Origin: Enterovibrio sp. JCM 19048
Lineage (GTDB): Bacteria > Pseudomonadota > Gammaproteobacteria > Enterobacterales > Vibrionaceae
DNA length: 64,000 nucleotides
Direction of reading: 5' to 3'
Assembly (NCBI GenBank): GCA_001310415.1
Contig: BAXE01000030.1
Coordinates: forward strand, 1-64,000
A model generated the notes under the pieces. It worked only from the letters and a program-made list of their open reading frames with translations, did not search any database and was not told where the DNA came from. Shown piece after piece: positions 30,922-41,589 of the stretch. The translations under genes and the position numbers were made by a program. Position 1 is the first letter of the stretch; each line of letters opens with the position of its first letter.

Positions 30922-32391
30922 ATGACGCTGGGAAAACGGGTAGCCGTTGGGTATTTGTGGAATCTTTTCACCAAGTGGGCAAACCGCTTGGTGGGATTGG
31001 TTTCGACCCTGTTTCTTGTTCGCCTGCTTGCCCCTGCAGACTTCGGTGTGGTTGCGTTAGCCAGCATTGTACTGGCGTTTTTTGTCATGCTTTCCGACGC
31101 GGGCACCGAGAAGTACCTGATTAAAGCTGACGAATGCAGCACTGAAATGCTCAACAGTGCGTGGTCGCTGAACATACTTCTTAAGGGGGCGTGTGGAGCC
31201 ATAGTGGCGCTCTTTTCCCACCAGATTGCGGCTTTTATGCATGAGCCTGTATTGGTCAATGTGCTGCTTGTTGCGAGCCTCATCCCAGTGATTGGGGCGT
31301 TTAAAAATGTCGGGCTTGTACAGTATGAGCGCGAGCTTAACTACAAACCTCTCATGCAGTTTTCGGTATCGGTAAAATTGGCCGTCTTACCCATCACACT
31401 TGGCTTGGCGTGGTATCTGGAAAATTACTGGGCGCTGATCTCCGGTCTTGTGGCCAGTGAAGTGCTCACCGTGATTGGCTCTTACCTCATTCACCCGTTC
31501 AGACCCCGATGGTCGCGTCGTTTATGGCGCCATCAGTGGTCTTTCTCCCAATGGCATCTGCTGTCGATGACCAGTGGTTATATCCGCGCCCGCATCGATG
31601 CGTTTATGCTTGGCCGGTACCTGGCGGCGGGGGATGTCGGTATATACAGAGTGAGCCAGGAGTTTGCCTGGTTGCCTTTCACTGAACTGATTTCTCCGGC
31701 AACAAACTCCATGTATGCGGGACTGACCCAGATCAGGGACGACTCAAATGCCCTTCACACCGGCATTCTCAGTTATCTGGCGTTTTCCTATTTGCTGGTG
31801 ATCCCTTGTGTATTTGGTCTCTATGCACTGAGCGATCTTTTTACCGCGGTGCTTCTGGGCGACAAATGGTCACAGGCCGCGCCGGTGATTGGTCTGCTGG
31901 GATTTCTGATGCTGTCCATGCCGCTGAATATCTGCCTGCAAACCGTGTTAACCAGTCAGGCAAAGATCCAGTACCTGGTGATTATCGACCTGATTATGAT
32001 TGCTCTGATTGTGGGGCTGTTAGTGGGATTGGCAGCAAACGGGACATTGGAGCTACTGGCATACACCCAGTATCGGGCCTGGCTGGTCGGTGTGTTTATC
32101 GTGTTGTTGGCCGTGTTCTATCGATTTCTGCTGTCTCTGGACACCATGAAACTGCTGCGTGTCATGCTGCTACCGGTACTTCCCGCTTGGCTCATGATGT
32201 TGGCTGTCAGCAGCATTGAACCTCTATTGCCTTTCCCGCCTGTGGTGAATCTTTTGACGTTGGCTGTCATAGGTGGCGCGATTTTTGTGTCGATAATGAG
32301 TTTCGCATTAATTCTTTTTAAACAACGGTTACCTGAGTATGCGTTTATCTTTACTGTGATAAATAAAGTTCTGCCGTCAGTTTCACGCTGA
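30922..32391 (+). CDS. Oligosaccharide flippase, Wzx/PST family
   Basis: A 489-residue intact protein with about 12-14 membrane helices. The N-terminal LVGLVSTLFLVRLLAPADFG is the standard polysaccharide-transporter opening. It translocates undecaprenyl-linked repeat units across the inner membrane. First of a series of plus-strand EPS genes; 160 bases precede the next gene. Confidence 0.92.
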   Translation: MTLGKRVAVGYLWNLFTKWANRLVGLVSTLFLVRLLAPADFGVVALASIVLAFFVMLSDAGTEKYLIKADECSTEMLNSAWSLNILLKGACGAIVALFSHQIAAFMHEPVLVNVLLVASLIPVIGAFKNVGLVQYERELNYKPLMQFSVSVKLAVLPITLGLAWYLENYWALISGLVASEVLTVIGSYLIHPFRPRWSRRLWRHQWSFSQWHLLSMTSGYIRARIDAFMLGRYLAAGDVGIYRVSQEFAWLPFTELISPATNSMYAGLTQIRDDSNALHTGILSYLAFSYLLVIPCVFGLYALSDLFTAVLLGDKWSQAAPVIGLLGFLMLSMPLNICLQTVLTSQAKIQYLVIIDLIMIALIVGLLVGLAANGTLELLAYTQYRAWLVGVFIVLLAVFYRFLLSLDTMKLLRVMLLPVLPAWLMMLAVSSIEPLLPFPPVVNLLTLAVIGGAIFVSIMSFALILFKQRLPEYAFIFTVINKVLPSVSR

Positions 32392-32551
32392 AACGGGTGA
32401 ATCGCAGTATGTCTCAAGGGCGGTTGACGCCATTGGACCAAGTTTGAATGACGTATCATCCCGCTCAATGTGGTGGGGCAGGAGGCAGTTAACAGACCAG
32501 TATCGGTTTTTCGTGTGCATACCGCTTGGGGAACGCTGAAAAGGAATTCAG

Positions 32552-34328
32552 ATGTTAGAAAGCAACACAACAACCAATCCGATAGCGCGTGATGAATTGT
32601 CTGTTCTTGTACTGGGCGAAGACACACGCAGCTTCCTTTCTGTCATCCGTTCGTTTGGTCGGGCGGGATATAAAGTGCATGTAGTCTGCTACAACCGCAA
32701 AAGTCCGGCACTGAGAAGTAAGTACATTTCAGCAAGCTTTTATTACAACTATCAGTCGTTTGACAGTGGAGACTGGCTTTCGAGTGTGCTCGCGCTGGTT
32801 TCACGTTACCAATACAACCTCATTTTTCCCTGCGACGAGCGTGCAATCTATCCGCTCTGGCATGCCAAGGCAGCACTTCCCTCCCATACCCAACTCGCAA
32901 TTGCCAATCAGGAAGCGTTGGTGGCGCTGTTCGACAAATGGAAGACCAAGCAAATCGCCTTAAAGTGCGATGTGCCTGTCGCAGCGGGAGAGTTAATTCA
33001 GATCCAGACCGACAGCTATGACCAACTGGTGCAACAGTTTGGCTCTCCGTTTGTACTCAAACCCCTGCAGTCTTTTGAGATGACTTCTCTGGAAAAAGGA
33101 ACCAGGTGGTCATCGTAAAATCTGAGGCTGACTATTTGGCGTTTAGTGAAGTCAATAAAGACAGCGGCGAGTATCTGATAGAGGCTTACTTTGAAGGGCA
33201 AGGCGAAGGGGTCTCCGTTTTTTCGTGGGATGGACAGGTAAAAATGGCATTCGCTTACCGGCGTTTGGCCGAACCTGATTCGGGCGGTGGCAGTTCCTAT
33301 CGTCAGAGCATTCCGTTGGATCCTGAACAGTTAACCGGCGTGGAAGCGATTTGCAGGGAGGCAAAACTGTCCGGGTTGGCGATGTTCGAATTCCGGCGCA
33401 ATACCCAAACGGGTGAATGGATACTCGTGGAAGTGAATGCGAGAGTTTGGGGCGGATTGCCACTGGCGGAATATGCCGATATCGATTTTCCCCAGATGTA
33501 CGCCAATCACCTGCTGGGCTGGCAGATAACACGGATTACAGCCGCAGCCCTCGCGTTGTCTCTGCCCGCGCCCTGACCGCTGACCTCTACGAGATCAAGC
33601 GGGAGTTTGAAAAGATAGCCAACGCAGAAGGGCGTTTGTCTGCGTCGGGACACATGGCGGTGCGGCTGGCGAACATTGGCAGGGTGCTGTCGACGAAAGA
33701 GAGCATCGATAGCCTACGCTTAGATGATGCAAAACCTTTTTTTGCAGAAGTAGGGGCATTTACCGGCAATGTGTTTATGTCGCTGCTTAAACAACAAACG
33801 TTCCTGATTAAGTTGCAAAGGATGCGTACGAAAAAACGGTTTACAGCGGCATTACAGTCAAACCCGCACAGGCGGCTCGTTTTCATCTGTTACGGGAATA
33901 TCATCCGTAGCCCCTTTGCTGAGCGTTATGTTCACGACCACATGGACCAAAAAGGCGTTCACGTGGAGCTGGATTCGTTCGGGTTCCATCATAAAGAGGG
34001 CAGGAGCAGCCCAGACATCGCCATCACTGCCGCGCAGCAACTGAACTGCGATCTCACACAACACCAGTCCAAATGCCTCACGCAGTACGATCTTCAGGAA
34101 ACGGATATTGTCATCTACTTCGATGAAAAAAACCGCGCCATGCTGGAAGCCGGTTACCGGGTAAACCATGCCTTTTGCGCGGCGGATTTTCTCGAAAACA
34201 GCTACCCGGAACTTGATGAAATCAGCGACCCTTATGAAAGCGATGTCGAGACCATCAGGCGATGCTACGACAAGGTCAAAGTCGCGCTGGATAACCTCAT
34301 GAGCCTTCACCGGAGGGCGCTGCAGTGA
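32552..34328 (+). CDS. ATP-grasp ligase fused to low-molecular-weight tyrosine phosphatase (frame broken)
   Basis: About 592 residues. Residues 1 to about 340 are an ATP-grasp enzyme (LSVLVLGEDTRSF, nucleotide-binding region FVLKPLQSF, metal-binding LVEVNARVWGGLPLAEYADI). From about residue 440 there is a phosphatase domain with P-loop FICYGNIIRSPFAERY (C-x5-R-S) and general-acid Asp in EISDPYESD. The linker runs in one open frame from ATP-grasp end (ARALTADLYEIKRE) into the phosphatase, so the fusion is seen directly. Frame breaks near 33100 and 33520 affect only the ATP-grasp part. Known phosphatases of this kind (Wzb) control EPS tyrosine kinases. Its stop overlaps the next start (GTGA). 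Confidence 0.82.
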
Positions 34329-35284
34329 TAACGCCCAAGTTCAGTGTCGTCATTCATGCCGAAGAAGAGTTCGACTGGGACGGCGGCTTTTATCCGGCCA
34401 ATACCGCGGTCACGCATGGCGCCGAGTTAATCCGCTTTGTGGACGCGCTGCTCGATGCCGGTGCTAACGTCACCCTCGCCATGGATTACCCGTTTATCAC
34501 CAGTGAGGACGGAAAGCGGGTTGTCAGTCACTTTAAACATCTGGATGGCGAGCGGATAGAGTTCGCCACGCACTTACACCCTTGGGTAAACCCACCCATT
34601 CCGGAAGGAACAACCAGCGTGACCAACCGGGAGTCGTTCCCCGGAAACCTGTCAGAGGAAGAAGAATACGCCAAGTTAAAGGCACTGACCGATGAGATTG
34701 AGCGCGTCACCGGAACCCGGCCTGTCACCTATCTTGCTGGCAGGTATGGGATAGGAAAGCACAGTCGCCAAATCCTTAAATCGCTGGGTTACAAGGTTGA
34801 TCTGAGTGTCAGCGCCTATACGGATTTTTCCCGGAACGAAGGGCCAGATTTCAGCCTCTTCTCAAACCAAATCACTCGGGATGACTCGGTCACCTCCATT
34901 CCCCATACGTGCTCATTTGTGTGCCCATTACCGTGGGTGGAACAGCACTTTAACCGCAATCCGGCGCACTACCAGAAGTGGGCCAGCAGCAAATTGACCG
35001 CCATTTTGCTGAAAATCCTGCGTGTTAAAAAATACCGCCTGTCGCCAGAGGGCTTTGGCTTTGCTCATATGAAGGCCGTCACGGAGGCTCAGCTCAGGAT
35101 AGGGCAGGAGGTGTACATCGTTTCCCTGCATTCGCCCAGCGTCAAACCTGGTTGTACGCCCTATGTAAAGTCCGAAGCCCAGTACGATGCATTCAAGCGC
35201 TCACTGGTTACCTACATCGACTACCTGTTACGTCAGAAGAAGGGCGAAGCTTTTCTTCCCGGCCATTTTGTTAAGGACGACTGA
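34325..35284 (+). CDS. Polysaccharide deacetylase-like protein
   Basis: A 319-residue intact protein starting at a GTG that overlaps the previous stop. NodB-fold features: early Asp-containing strand (VIHAEEEFDWDG), metal-type HLHPW around residue 87, YLAGRYGIGKHSRQIL, and a late IVSLHSPSV. Such enzymes remove N-acetyl groups from polymer sugars. The substitution of the usual first D-D by E-E-F-D is unusual, so activity is probable but not certain. Confidence 0.82.
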   Translation: MITPKFSVVIHAEEEFDWDGGFYPANTAVTHGAELIRFVDALLDAGANVTLAMDYPFITSEDGKRVVSHFKHLDGERIEFATHLHPWVNPPIPEGTTSVTNRESFPGNLSEEEEYAKLKALTDEIERVTGTRPVTYLAGRYGIGKHSRQILKSLGYKVDLSVSAYTDFSRNEGPDFSLFSNQITRDDSVTSIPHTCSFVCPLPWVEQHFNRNPAHYQKWASSKLTAILLKILRVKKYRLSPEGFGFAHMKAVTEAQLRIGQEVYIVSLHSPSVKPGCTPYVKSEAQYDAFKRSLVTYIDYLLRQKKGEAFLPGHFVKDD

Positions 35285-36118
35285 TGGATATTTACGTGCA
35301 CCCCTGCAATAAGAAAAACATCGGTGATGAACTCAACTATTGGTTTTGGCCAGAGCTGATGGGGGACGCGCTGCATACCCATCATGAAAGCCTGTTGGTC
35401 GGCATCGGAACGGTATTGAATGACAATCTGCCGAAAGACAGAGACATACACGTGATGGGCAGTGGCGCGGGTTATGGAGAACTGACTCACCACAGGCAGT
35501 GGAATATTCACTTTGTGCGGGGCTTTTTGACTGCAAGCGCGATTGGTTGATAAGGCCAAAGTGGCCTCTGATCCCGGTTTGCTCATCAGCAAGTTAAGGC
35601 CACAGAGCAGCGACAAAAAGCACAAATTGTCCTTTATGCCGCATGTGAACATCGACTCACCAAGGTACCGGGATTTTATCCATTCACTGGGTTGGCACTA
35701 TATCTCTCCGTCCGATGAAGAGAGCGTTGTGCTGGCTGACATCGCGGCGACAGAAAAGCTAATCACCTCGGCGATGCATGGCGCGATTTTGGCTGATGCG
35801 TACCGGACTCCCTGGCTTCCCATCAGCACGTCGCCGGAAATCCTCAACTTCAAGTGGCAAGACTGGTTCTCCTCTGTCGATATCACGGCAGAACTTGATG
35901 TGATGCCGCCAATCTGGCCAGAACCTCCGTCAACGCTGGCCGCGAAAGCCAAGGACAAACTCAAGGCGAAGGTGGTCAGGCATAAGCTGGAACAACTTGC
36001 ACAACGTGGTGCGTTCCAGCTCAGCAAAGAGAGCACGCTGGAACAAAAACAGGCGCAGATCGCCGCGGAAATAGAGAAAGCCAAGCACCTTTTGCTGAGC
36101 CGGGAGGTGTGCAAATGA
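35284..36118 (+). CDS. Polysaccharide pyruvyl transferase family protein (frame broken)
   Basis: About 278 residues. Seen: NIGDELNYWFW at the start, the VGIGTVLND and HVMGSGAGYG strands, VRGFLTAS, SDPGLLIS, and the diagnostic ITSAMHGAILADAYRTPWLP (His of the nucleotide-binding site). The family attaches pyruvate ketals, or glycosyl units, to EPS. One frame break near 35535. The start overlaps the previous stop (TGATG), and a coiled basic tail extends past the core. Confidence 0.85.
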
Positions 36119-36902
36119 GCATGATGAATTTTGTCCGCTCCTCCGGGGCAGAAAAACGCACGTTTACTGTATTGGCGCGGCTAAGACAGGGACGACATCT
36201 ATCGCGCAGATTTACAACAAAGTCTACCGGACAGCCCATGAGCCCGAAGTGGAACAAACCACAGGCTGTGTGATGGACTACCTGTCGGGGCGGTTATCAG
36301 AGACTGAGTGCGCGAAGCGTTTAATGGCTCGGGATAAAAGGCTCAACCTGGAAATGGAGTCTTCACACCCACTGGGATACTTTACACCCCTTCTGGTGTC
36401 TTCATTTCCTGATGCCAAATTCCTGGTCACCATCCGGGACCCAAGATCATGGATTAAATCGCGCATTAATTTTCACCTGAACAAAACCCCGCCGGAATGG
36501 AAAGTCTACCGGGATTTTATCTGGGCAAGACACCACACGGGATTCAGCAAAGAGGAACAGTACCTTGAGGAGTTGGGACTGTTTTCATTGGAGGCATACC
36601 TCAAGCAGTACGCCGAGCAATACCGGATAATTTTTGATGCCGTCCCTGAAGAGAGGTTGATGGTGCTGAAAACCAGCGACATCTCCGAAAGTGTCGACAG
36701 GATCAGTGACTTTGTCGGCTATGAAGGCAAAGCATTGGCACCAGTACACACCAACAAGCTGGCCGACAGCGTGAAAATCCATGAAAAAATACCGCCCGAG
36801 TTTATTGATGCCAAGGTTGAAGAGTGCTGCGGGTGGCTAATGAAGCGTATTTTTAACATGGACGCCAAAGGAGAAGCCATATACCGGCAGATCAGCCATT
36901 GA
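36115..36902 (+). CDS. Sulfotransferase (frame broken)
   Basis: About 262 residues. Seen: the PAPS-binding loop IGAAKTGTTSIAQIY and the 3'-phosphate-binding strand FLVTIRDPRSWIKSRINF. A one-base error near 36165 splits the loop from the start codon; ATG overlaps the previous stop (ATGA). Predicted to sulfate a sugar residue of the polysaccharide. Confidence 0.85.
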
Positions 36903-37842
36903 TCTCTGTGGTCATGGCGACATCGAACCGGCCTGAACTTGCGCTCAGGGCGGTGAAGTCGGTATTGCAGCAAACCTACGCCAACAAAGAAGTGATTGTG
37001 ATGAACAATGGTTCGACGGAGGAAAATGTCGCCAGGTATCAAACCCTTTTCGACGGTTTGCCTATCCGTCATGTGAACCTGAACAACTGCCTCGGCGAAG
37101 GCTTTGGCCCATCAAAAGCGAGAAACTTCGGTATAGGGCTGGCGCGTGGTGGGTATGTGGCCTTTTGCGATGACGATGATGAGTGGTTGATGAGGAGTAC
37201 CTCAGCGCGGTCGCTGACATTGTTCAAAAAACAAAAGCCGATGTGATTTTTGCCGATCAGGAGACAGAGTTCTGCGACGGCAAGGAGAATAAACACAGCT
37301 GGTTTCGCCCCGAACTCGTCAACCAGTTTGCCCACCCGCTCGGGGAAGCTTCCTGCTACGAGATTAACCTGAACTACTTTTACACCCATGGCGGTTTTCC
37401 GCACCTCAATGCATCAGTCTACGCGTTATCCCATCTTTCAAAATACGGCGGCTTCTACGAACTCATCACCTATGAAGAGGATTGTGAGCTTTTCCATCGA
37501 CTGTCAGTTAATGCCGACAGGGTGATTTATTACGACAAGGTTGTGAGTAAACACTACGCGCCTGACCGTTCAAAAAAGAACAATGTCTCCACAAAAACCG
37601 ATGAGTTGGATGTTCAGCTTATGCGGGCGACTCTGTTCAACCGTTTGATGACGACGAGCGACCGCGAAGACTTCCTCACCTTTGCCCGGCAGCATTGCCG
37701 CTATGCGCTGACGCGCGCTGCCATCGTGCTGATTGAACGCGATAAAGTACGTTCGGCGCTGGTGCTGATCCGTCAGGCGCTGGGCTGTGAGTTTAAGGCC
37801 AGTTTGATCGTGCTCTACCTAAGGGCGTTGAGCGAGGTTTAA
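36899..37842 (+). CDS. Family 2 glycosyltransferase (frame broken)
   Basis: About 314 residues. Seen: ISVVMATSNRPELALRAVKS, QQTYANKEVIVMNNGS, GPSKARNFGIGLA and the DXD region CDDDDEWL. The frame breaks near 37185. The start is a TTG overlapping the preceding TGA (TTGA). Adds one sugar to the growing repeat unit on the cytoplasmic face. Confidence 0.88.
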
Positions 37843-37888
37843 GTCGCACCCAGCCAAAGTCAAAGCCGCCGGAACAAGGCGATCAGCC

Positions 37889-39382
37889 ATGACAACCAAA
37901 GTGGTTAAACTCTTCAAAGGGGTGAACTGGCTGCTTTTTGTCACCTGGTATACCCAAATTGCGGGCATGCTGTCGTTTTTCATTCTGGCGAGGTATCTGA
38001 GCAAGGATGACTTTGGTGTGATCGCCGGGTGTTTTGTCGTGCAGGGATTCTTCGCTGTTATCGCCAATGTGGGCACCAACCATTATCTGATACGCAAAAA
38101 AGAGGTTACAAAGGAAGACCTCGATATTGCCTTCACCATCAACTTTTCCACCCGGACATTGATTGCGATAGCGATTTTCCTGCTGGCGAACCCGCTGGCG
38201 TCGTTTATGAAAATCCCCGATTTGGAAATGGTGCTGAAAGTAATGTCACTTTCGCCATTTTTCATTGGGTTACACAACCCAGCCGTGAGCCTGAAACTCA
38301 AAGATCTGGACTACTCGGCCATCTCCTACCTGCGAACCATCACCAAGACAATATCGACCACGCTTACCGTGGTTATCACTATTTACTATCAAACCTATTG
38401 GGCCGTGGTAGTGGGCGAAATTGCGTATCAGGCCATCTACGCCATTGGCAGTTACCGGGTTGCTGCTACAAGCCTAAATTCAGGGTGGTTGATATCCAGA
38501 ACCAATGGACATTTTCGAAGTGGATCTTGCTGAAAGGCGTCGCCTCATACAGCAAGAACGTGTGTGACAACGTGATTGTCAGCCGGAACTTTGTGCTGTC
38601 TGACCTTGGTATGTATAAGTTCTCCAAGGAAGCATCGAACACCGTCGTCAATTTCCTCATCATGCCCATCACATCGATTTTTTACACTGGCCTGTCCAGC
38701 TATGTGGAAGATAATCAGCAGCTTGTCGACAAAATATACAAGTTCTTGATGGTGATCTCCCTGCTGTATATGCCAGTCGTTTTTGGTGGCGTATACCTCT
38801 CGGAAACGCTCGTACTTTGTGTTTGGGGAGAAATGGGCAGATACCTCAAGTTTGTTTGCCCTGTTCCTCGTCATGACTTTTGCAAGGAACTTCAACCAGG
38901 TCTTTTCAGATGTGTTTGTCTTGATTGACCAGGTCAAAAAGCAGTTTCTCTACGAGCTGGTATCCTCTGTGATCGTGATAGCAATCGTCGTTCTGGTGTC
39001 GTCATTGCCATTGTTCGAGTTTGCTATTTGCCGCGTTATCCTCGCCTATCTTGTGTTGCTGAGCATGATTTTATATCTGTCGAAGATGATACCTATCAGG
39101 GTTGGCAGGGTGATGAAAATAATGATTTTGCCTTTCATACTGTCGGGGACAATGACCATCCTCATTCATGCAGTAGACGGCTATATCACCCAATGGAGCG
39201 ATGCCTCCCGTTTACTGGTGCTTATCGGAACGGGTTTTATTTTCTACCTCGGTGCTTGTCTTTTTACCTTGAATCTCTTGAAGAAAAGAGTGCCCGACTA
39301 CCGCTACCTTTACGAATCCGTCATCCTTCACACCATGTCGGTCATCACGGCAAAAATCGGGGCAAAACTGTCCCGCAGATAA
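37889..39382 (+). CDS. Second oligosaccharide flippase, PST family (frame broken)
   Basis: About 498 residues with 12-14 membrane helices and the opening GMLSFFILARYLSKDDFGVI. Frame breaks near 38490 and 38835. It resembles but is not a close copy of the flippase at 30922, so the locus may export two glycans, or one may be specific for a side assembly. Last gene of this EPS run. Confidence 0.88.
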
Positions 39383-39515
39383 TGTCCCATTTTGCGTTGT
39401 GGAGAAATACCCCATTTTGTCGTATTTTCGCGTTCGTGATTTTGTAGGGTATGATGATACCCTCGCGAAAACATGTAGTTACACTAAACCTTGGTGATGG
39501 GTAGATGTGTAAAAA

Positions 39516-39553
39516 ATCCCAAAGAGGGGTGTTTAATTACCCCACTTTGGGAT
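39516..39553. repeat. Long hairpin before the cassette
   Basis: ATCCCAAAG and GGGGT pair with ACCCC and CTTTGGGAT across an 8-base loop, with one internal mismatch. On the minus strand it is followed by six T, a terminator shape facing away from the cassette. Confidence 0.6.
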
Positions 39554-39592
39554 CTAATAAATTGTTATGTTTTTAATCTGAAAGGTTCAGTT

Positions 39593-40193
39593 ATGGATGA
39601 AATATCAAGAGAGGTATCTAATTTAGAGAGCCTTTTAAGATTACCAAATGGTTTTTATAACTCGCTAATGGCAGAAGATGACTGGTCTTTTGTTATTAAG
39701 TTAAGTGCTCTTTTTGAAGCTGCTAGTGGACAAGCGCTTGCTGCCAAATTACAGCATTCAGAAATTGAAAGTGAGTTGTCTTACCTTGAACAAGTAAAGA
39801 AAATAAATTTAATACTTAAGTTAAATATTATTACGAAAGAGCAATCAAAATTTTTTAATTGAGCTTGCTTCGTTGAGGAATACACTTGTACATAACATTA
39901 GCAATGTAACCTTTAGTTGGGAAACATACACCTCCAAGCTTGATAAAAACCAAAAGAAATCTTTTGCAAAAGTTTTTGGGCATGGAGTTCATGAAAAGTT
40001 TGAAATTAATGGTGTTTCTTTAAATAGAACTGACTTTACAGTTGAGAATCCCAAAATAGCGATATGGGTAACTGCTCAAGAAGTTTTAGCTTGTTTACAT
40101 GCTGACATTGAAAATAGTTCTAACATTAGAAAAATTAATGAAATTGGTCAAAAGCTAGTACAAAACATAACAAAGCAATTAAGTGTGGACTAA
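39593..40193 (+). CDS. HEPN-like hypothetical protein in an integron-type cassette (frame broken)
   Basis: About 199 residues, AT-rich and unlike the neighbouring genes in composition. Not firmly recognised. After joining frames at about 39858 (T6 run probably one base too long) it reads FLIELASLRNTLVHNISNV, where R-NTLV-H fits the R-x4-H motif of HEPN ribonuclease/toxin domains. The ATG at 39593 has AAAGG seven bases upstream. The coding region ends inside an attC site. HEPN toxins often pair with an antitoxin; none is obvious except possibly the next gene. Confidence 0.6.
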
Positions 40194-40262
40194 AAAGCTT
40201 GGCTTAGTTCGTACCTCACAATTATAGCCAAGCTTTTTTAGCCGCTTATTGCGGCGTTATTC
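40165..40262 (+). repeat. attC-like recombination site of an integron cassette
   Basis: R'' ACATAAC, L'' GCAATTAAG on the left; L' CTTATTGC and R' GTTATTC on the right, with L'' and L' complementary apart from one extra base, as in real attC sites. The centre is a 13-bp perfect stem (AAAAAGCTTGGCT with AGCCAAGCTTTTT). The cassette begins with GTTATGT (39564-39570), the exact complement of R''. The central hairpin with its T-run may also terminate transcription. Confidence 0.7.
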
Positions 40263-40300
40263 AAACGTTATGAGTTTTTCGAGTTTAGTGAGAGGTTTTT

Positions 40301-40747
40301 GTGGACATAGAAAACATTAAGGTACAAATCCGTAGTTTTAAACAAGCTCTCATTGACGCTGAGCTCTACCTACTTGGTCACGAATATCGAAAATTTAAAC
40401 GGTTCCCAGAGGCATGCTGTGTTTTAACTAGTCAATTATTGGCAAGGTTTTTAGTTCGGAACTATCCAGAACTAGAATTAAGAGTTGTGCATGGGGAAAC
40501 TCCTGAGGGTATGTGGCATTATTGGGTTGAACATAAAGGAGAAGTTTTCGATATAACAATGGCTCAGCATGGAATTGAGGCTGAGGACGTCATTTGGTCG
40601 GAAAGCTTGTGGCATCAGAAGTGTCACGTTCTTGAAACATGGTTAGTTGAACACGATTTCAATGACGTATGTGAAGGCGCAGACAGTGCAAGCGCTCAAG
40701 CTTTAGAGAATGGCTACAAACTAATAATGTCAAAGCTTAATCTGTAG
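40301..40747 (+). CDS. Cysteine-hydrolase-like (transglutaminase/papain fold) hypothetical protein
   Basis: A 148-residue intact protein. FPEACCVLTSQLLARFL, then RVVHGETPEGMWHYWVE and GEVFDITMAQHG, give an ordered Cys, His and Asp set as in small transglutaminase-like or papain-like proteins. No family name is certain. GTG start. It lies directly after the attC site, so it is probably a second cassette; CTCATAAC at 40754-40761, just past its stop, is the complement of GTTATGAG at 40268-40275. Confidence 0.6.
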   Translation: MDIENIKVQIRSFKQALIDAELYLLGHEYRKFKRFPEACCVLTSQLLARFLVRNYPELELRVVHGETPEGMWHYWVEHKGEVFDITMAQHGIEAEDVIWSESLWHQKCHVLETWLVEHDFNDVCEGADSASAQALENGYKLIMSKLNL

Positions 40748-41077
40748 TTCAAACTCATAACACATATGAGCCCTTCTCCGGTCAATAGGCAATAGCCATC
40801 TTTTGGCTGCGTTAGCAGCCAATGCTCTCGAACAACAAAGTCGTCTACTTCGTTTTGTCATTTCCGCCATAAAGTCGTTGCTTACAGCAAACTGACCTGC
40901 CCCAAAAAACCTGTCCAACCATGACCTTGTCGCCTATTCACAAAGCACGGTATTTCCAATTCCTGAGTACCCGCACAGTGAATGGTGAGGTTATCTAACT
41001 GCGAGTTCAGCTTGGTATGACTCGCGTTGAAGAACAACCTCACCATTATCATCTGCGTTATGCTTGCGACACGTGGG
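40748..41077. other. Intergenic region with a nested inverted repeat
   Basis: No gene is seen. AATGGTGAGGTT (40981-40992) and AACCTCACCATT (41036-41047) are exact complements, and inside them GCGAGT pairs with ACTCGC. GGCTGC-GTTA-GCAGCC at about 40806-40821 is another small hairpin, possibly a relic of a second attC end. Confidence 0.5.
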
Positions 41078-41589
41078 CTACTTAATCACACCACATACAA
41101 TGCGGCTCCGCCGCCGCCAAGTTTTGCCGGGTGATCAGAATGGTTGTCGCCACCGGCATGAATCATCAATGCGCGGCCTTTTACATCATCGAGTTTTACC
41201 CGTGGTGCCAGTACTGGCTGGTCTGCCATGCCATTGGCATTCACGTAAAGGGCGGGTAAGTCACCGAGATGGTTGTCGTCTGTCCAAGGGTATCCATGTT
41301 TGCCCGTCTTTTCTGGGTCATAGTGTCCACCCGCGGCGCCACCGAGGACCGTTTTACCTTCTTTGGTAACGCTGTCGCATGAACCGTTCGCATGCAAATG
41401 GAAGCCATGTGTACCCGCAGGCAACCCCTGCAGTTTTGGTGCGAAAACGGTGCCGTAATCACTGGCAGTGATCGTCACCGTTCCTGCTGATTGACCTGAG
41501 CCAAGATCGATCATTTCCACGTTGACGGTCTCTGCTAACGTTGGGAAAGAGAGAAGCGTTAATGCCGCAAGCCAAGTTGTTTTGTTCAT
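41078..41589 (-). CDS. sodC: Periplasmic Cu/Zn superoxide dismutase (C-terminal frame break)
   Basis: A 168-170-residue enzyme converting superoxide to peroxide and oxygen in the periplasm. Seen: signal peptide to LA-ETV, copper ligands in [11 protein letters not shown], zinc-site [17 protein letters not shown], and [12 protein letters not shown]. The direct reading ends [10 protein letters not shown] at 41086 and lacks the second disulfide Cys. Restoring one C at about 41109 gives the family-standard [13 protein letters not shown] with stop at 41078. The copper genes nearby supply a plausible context. Confidence 0.92.
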
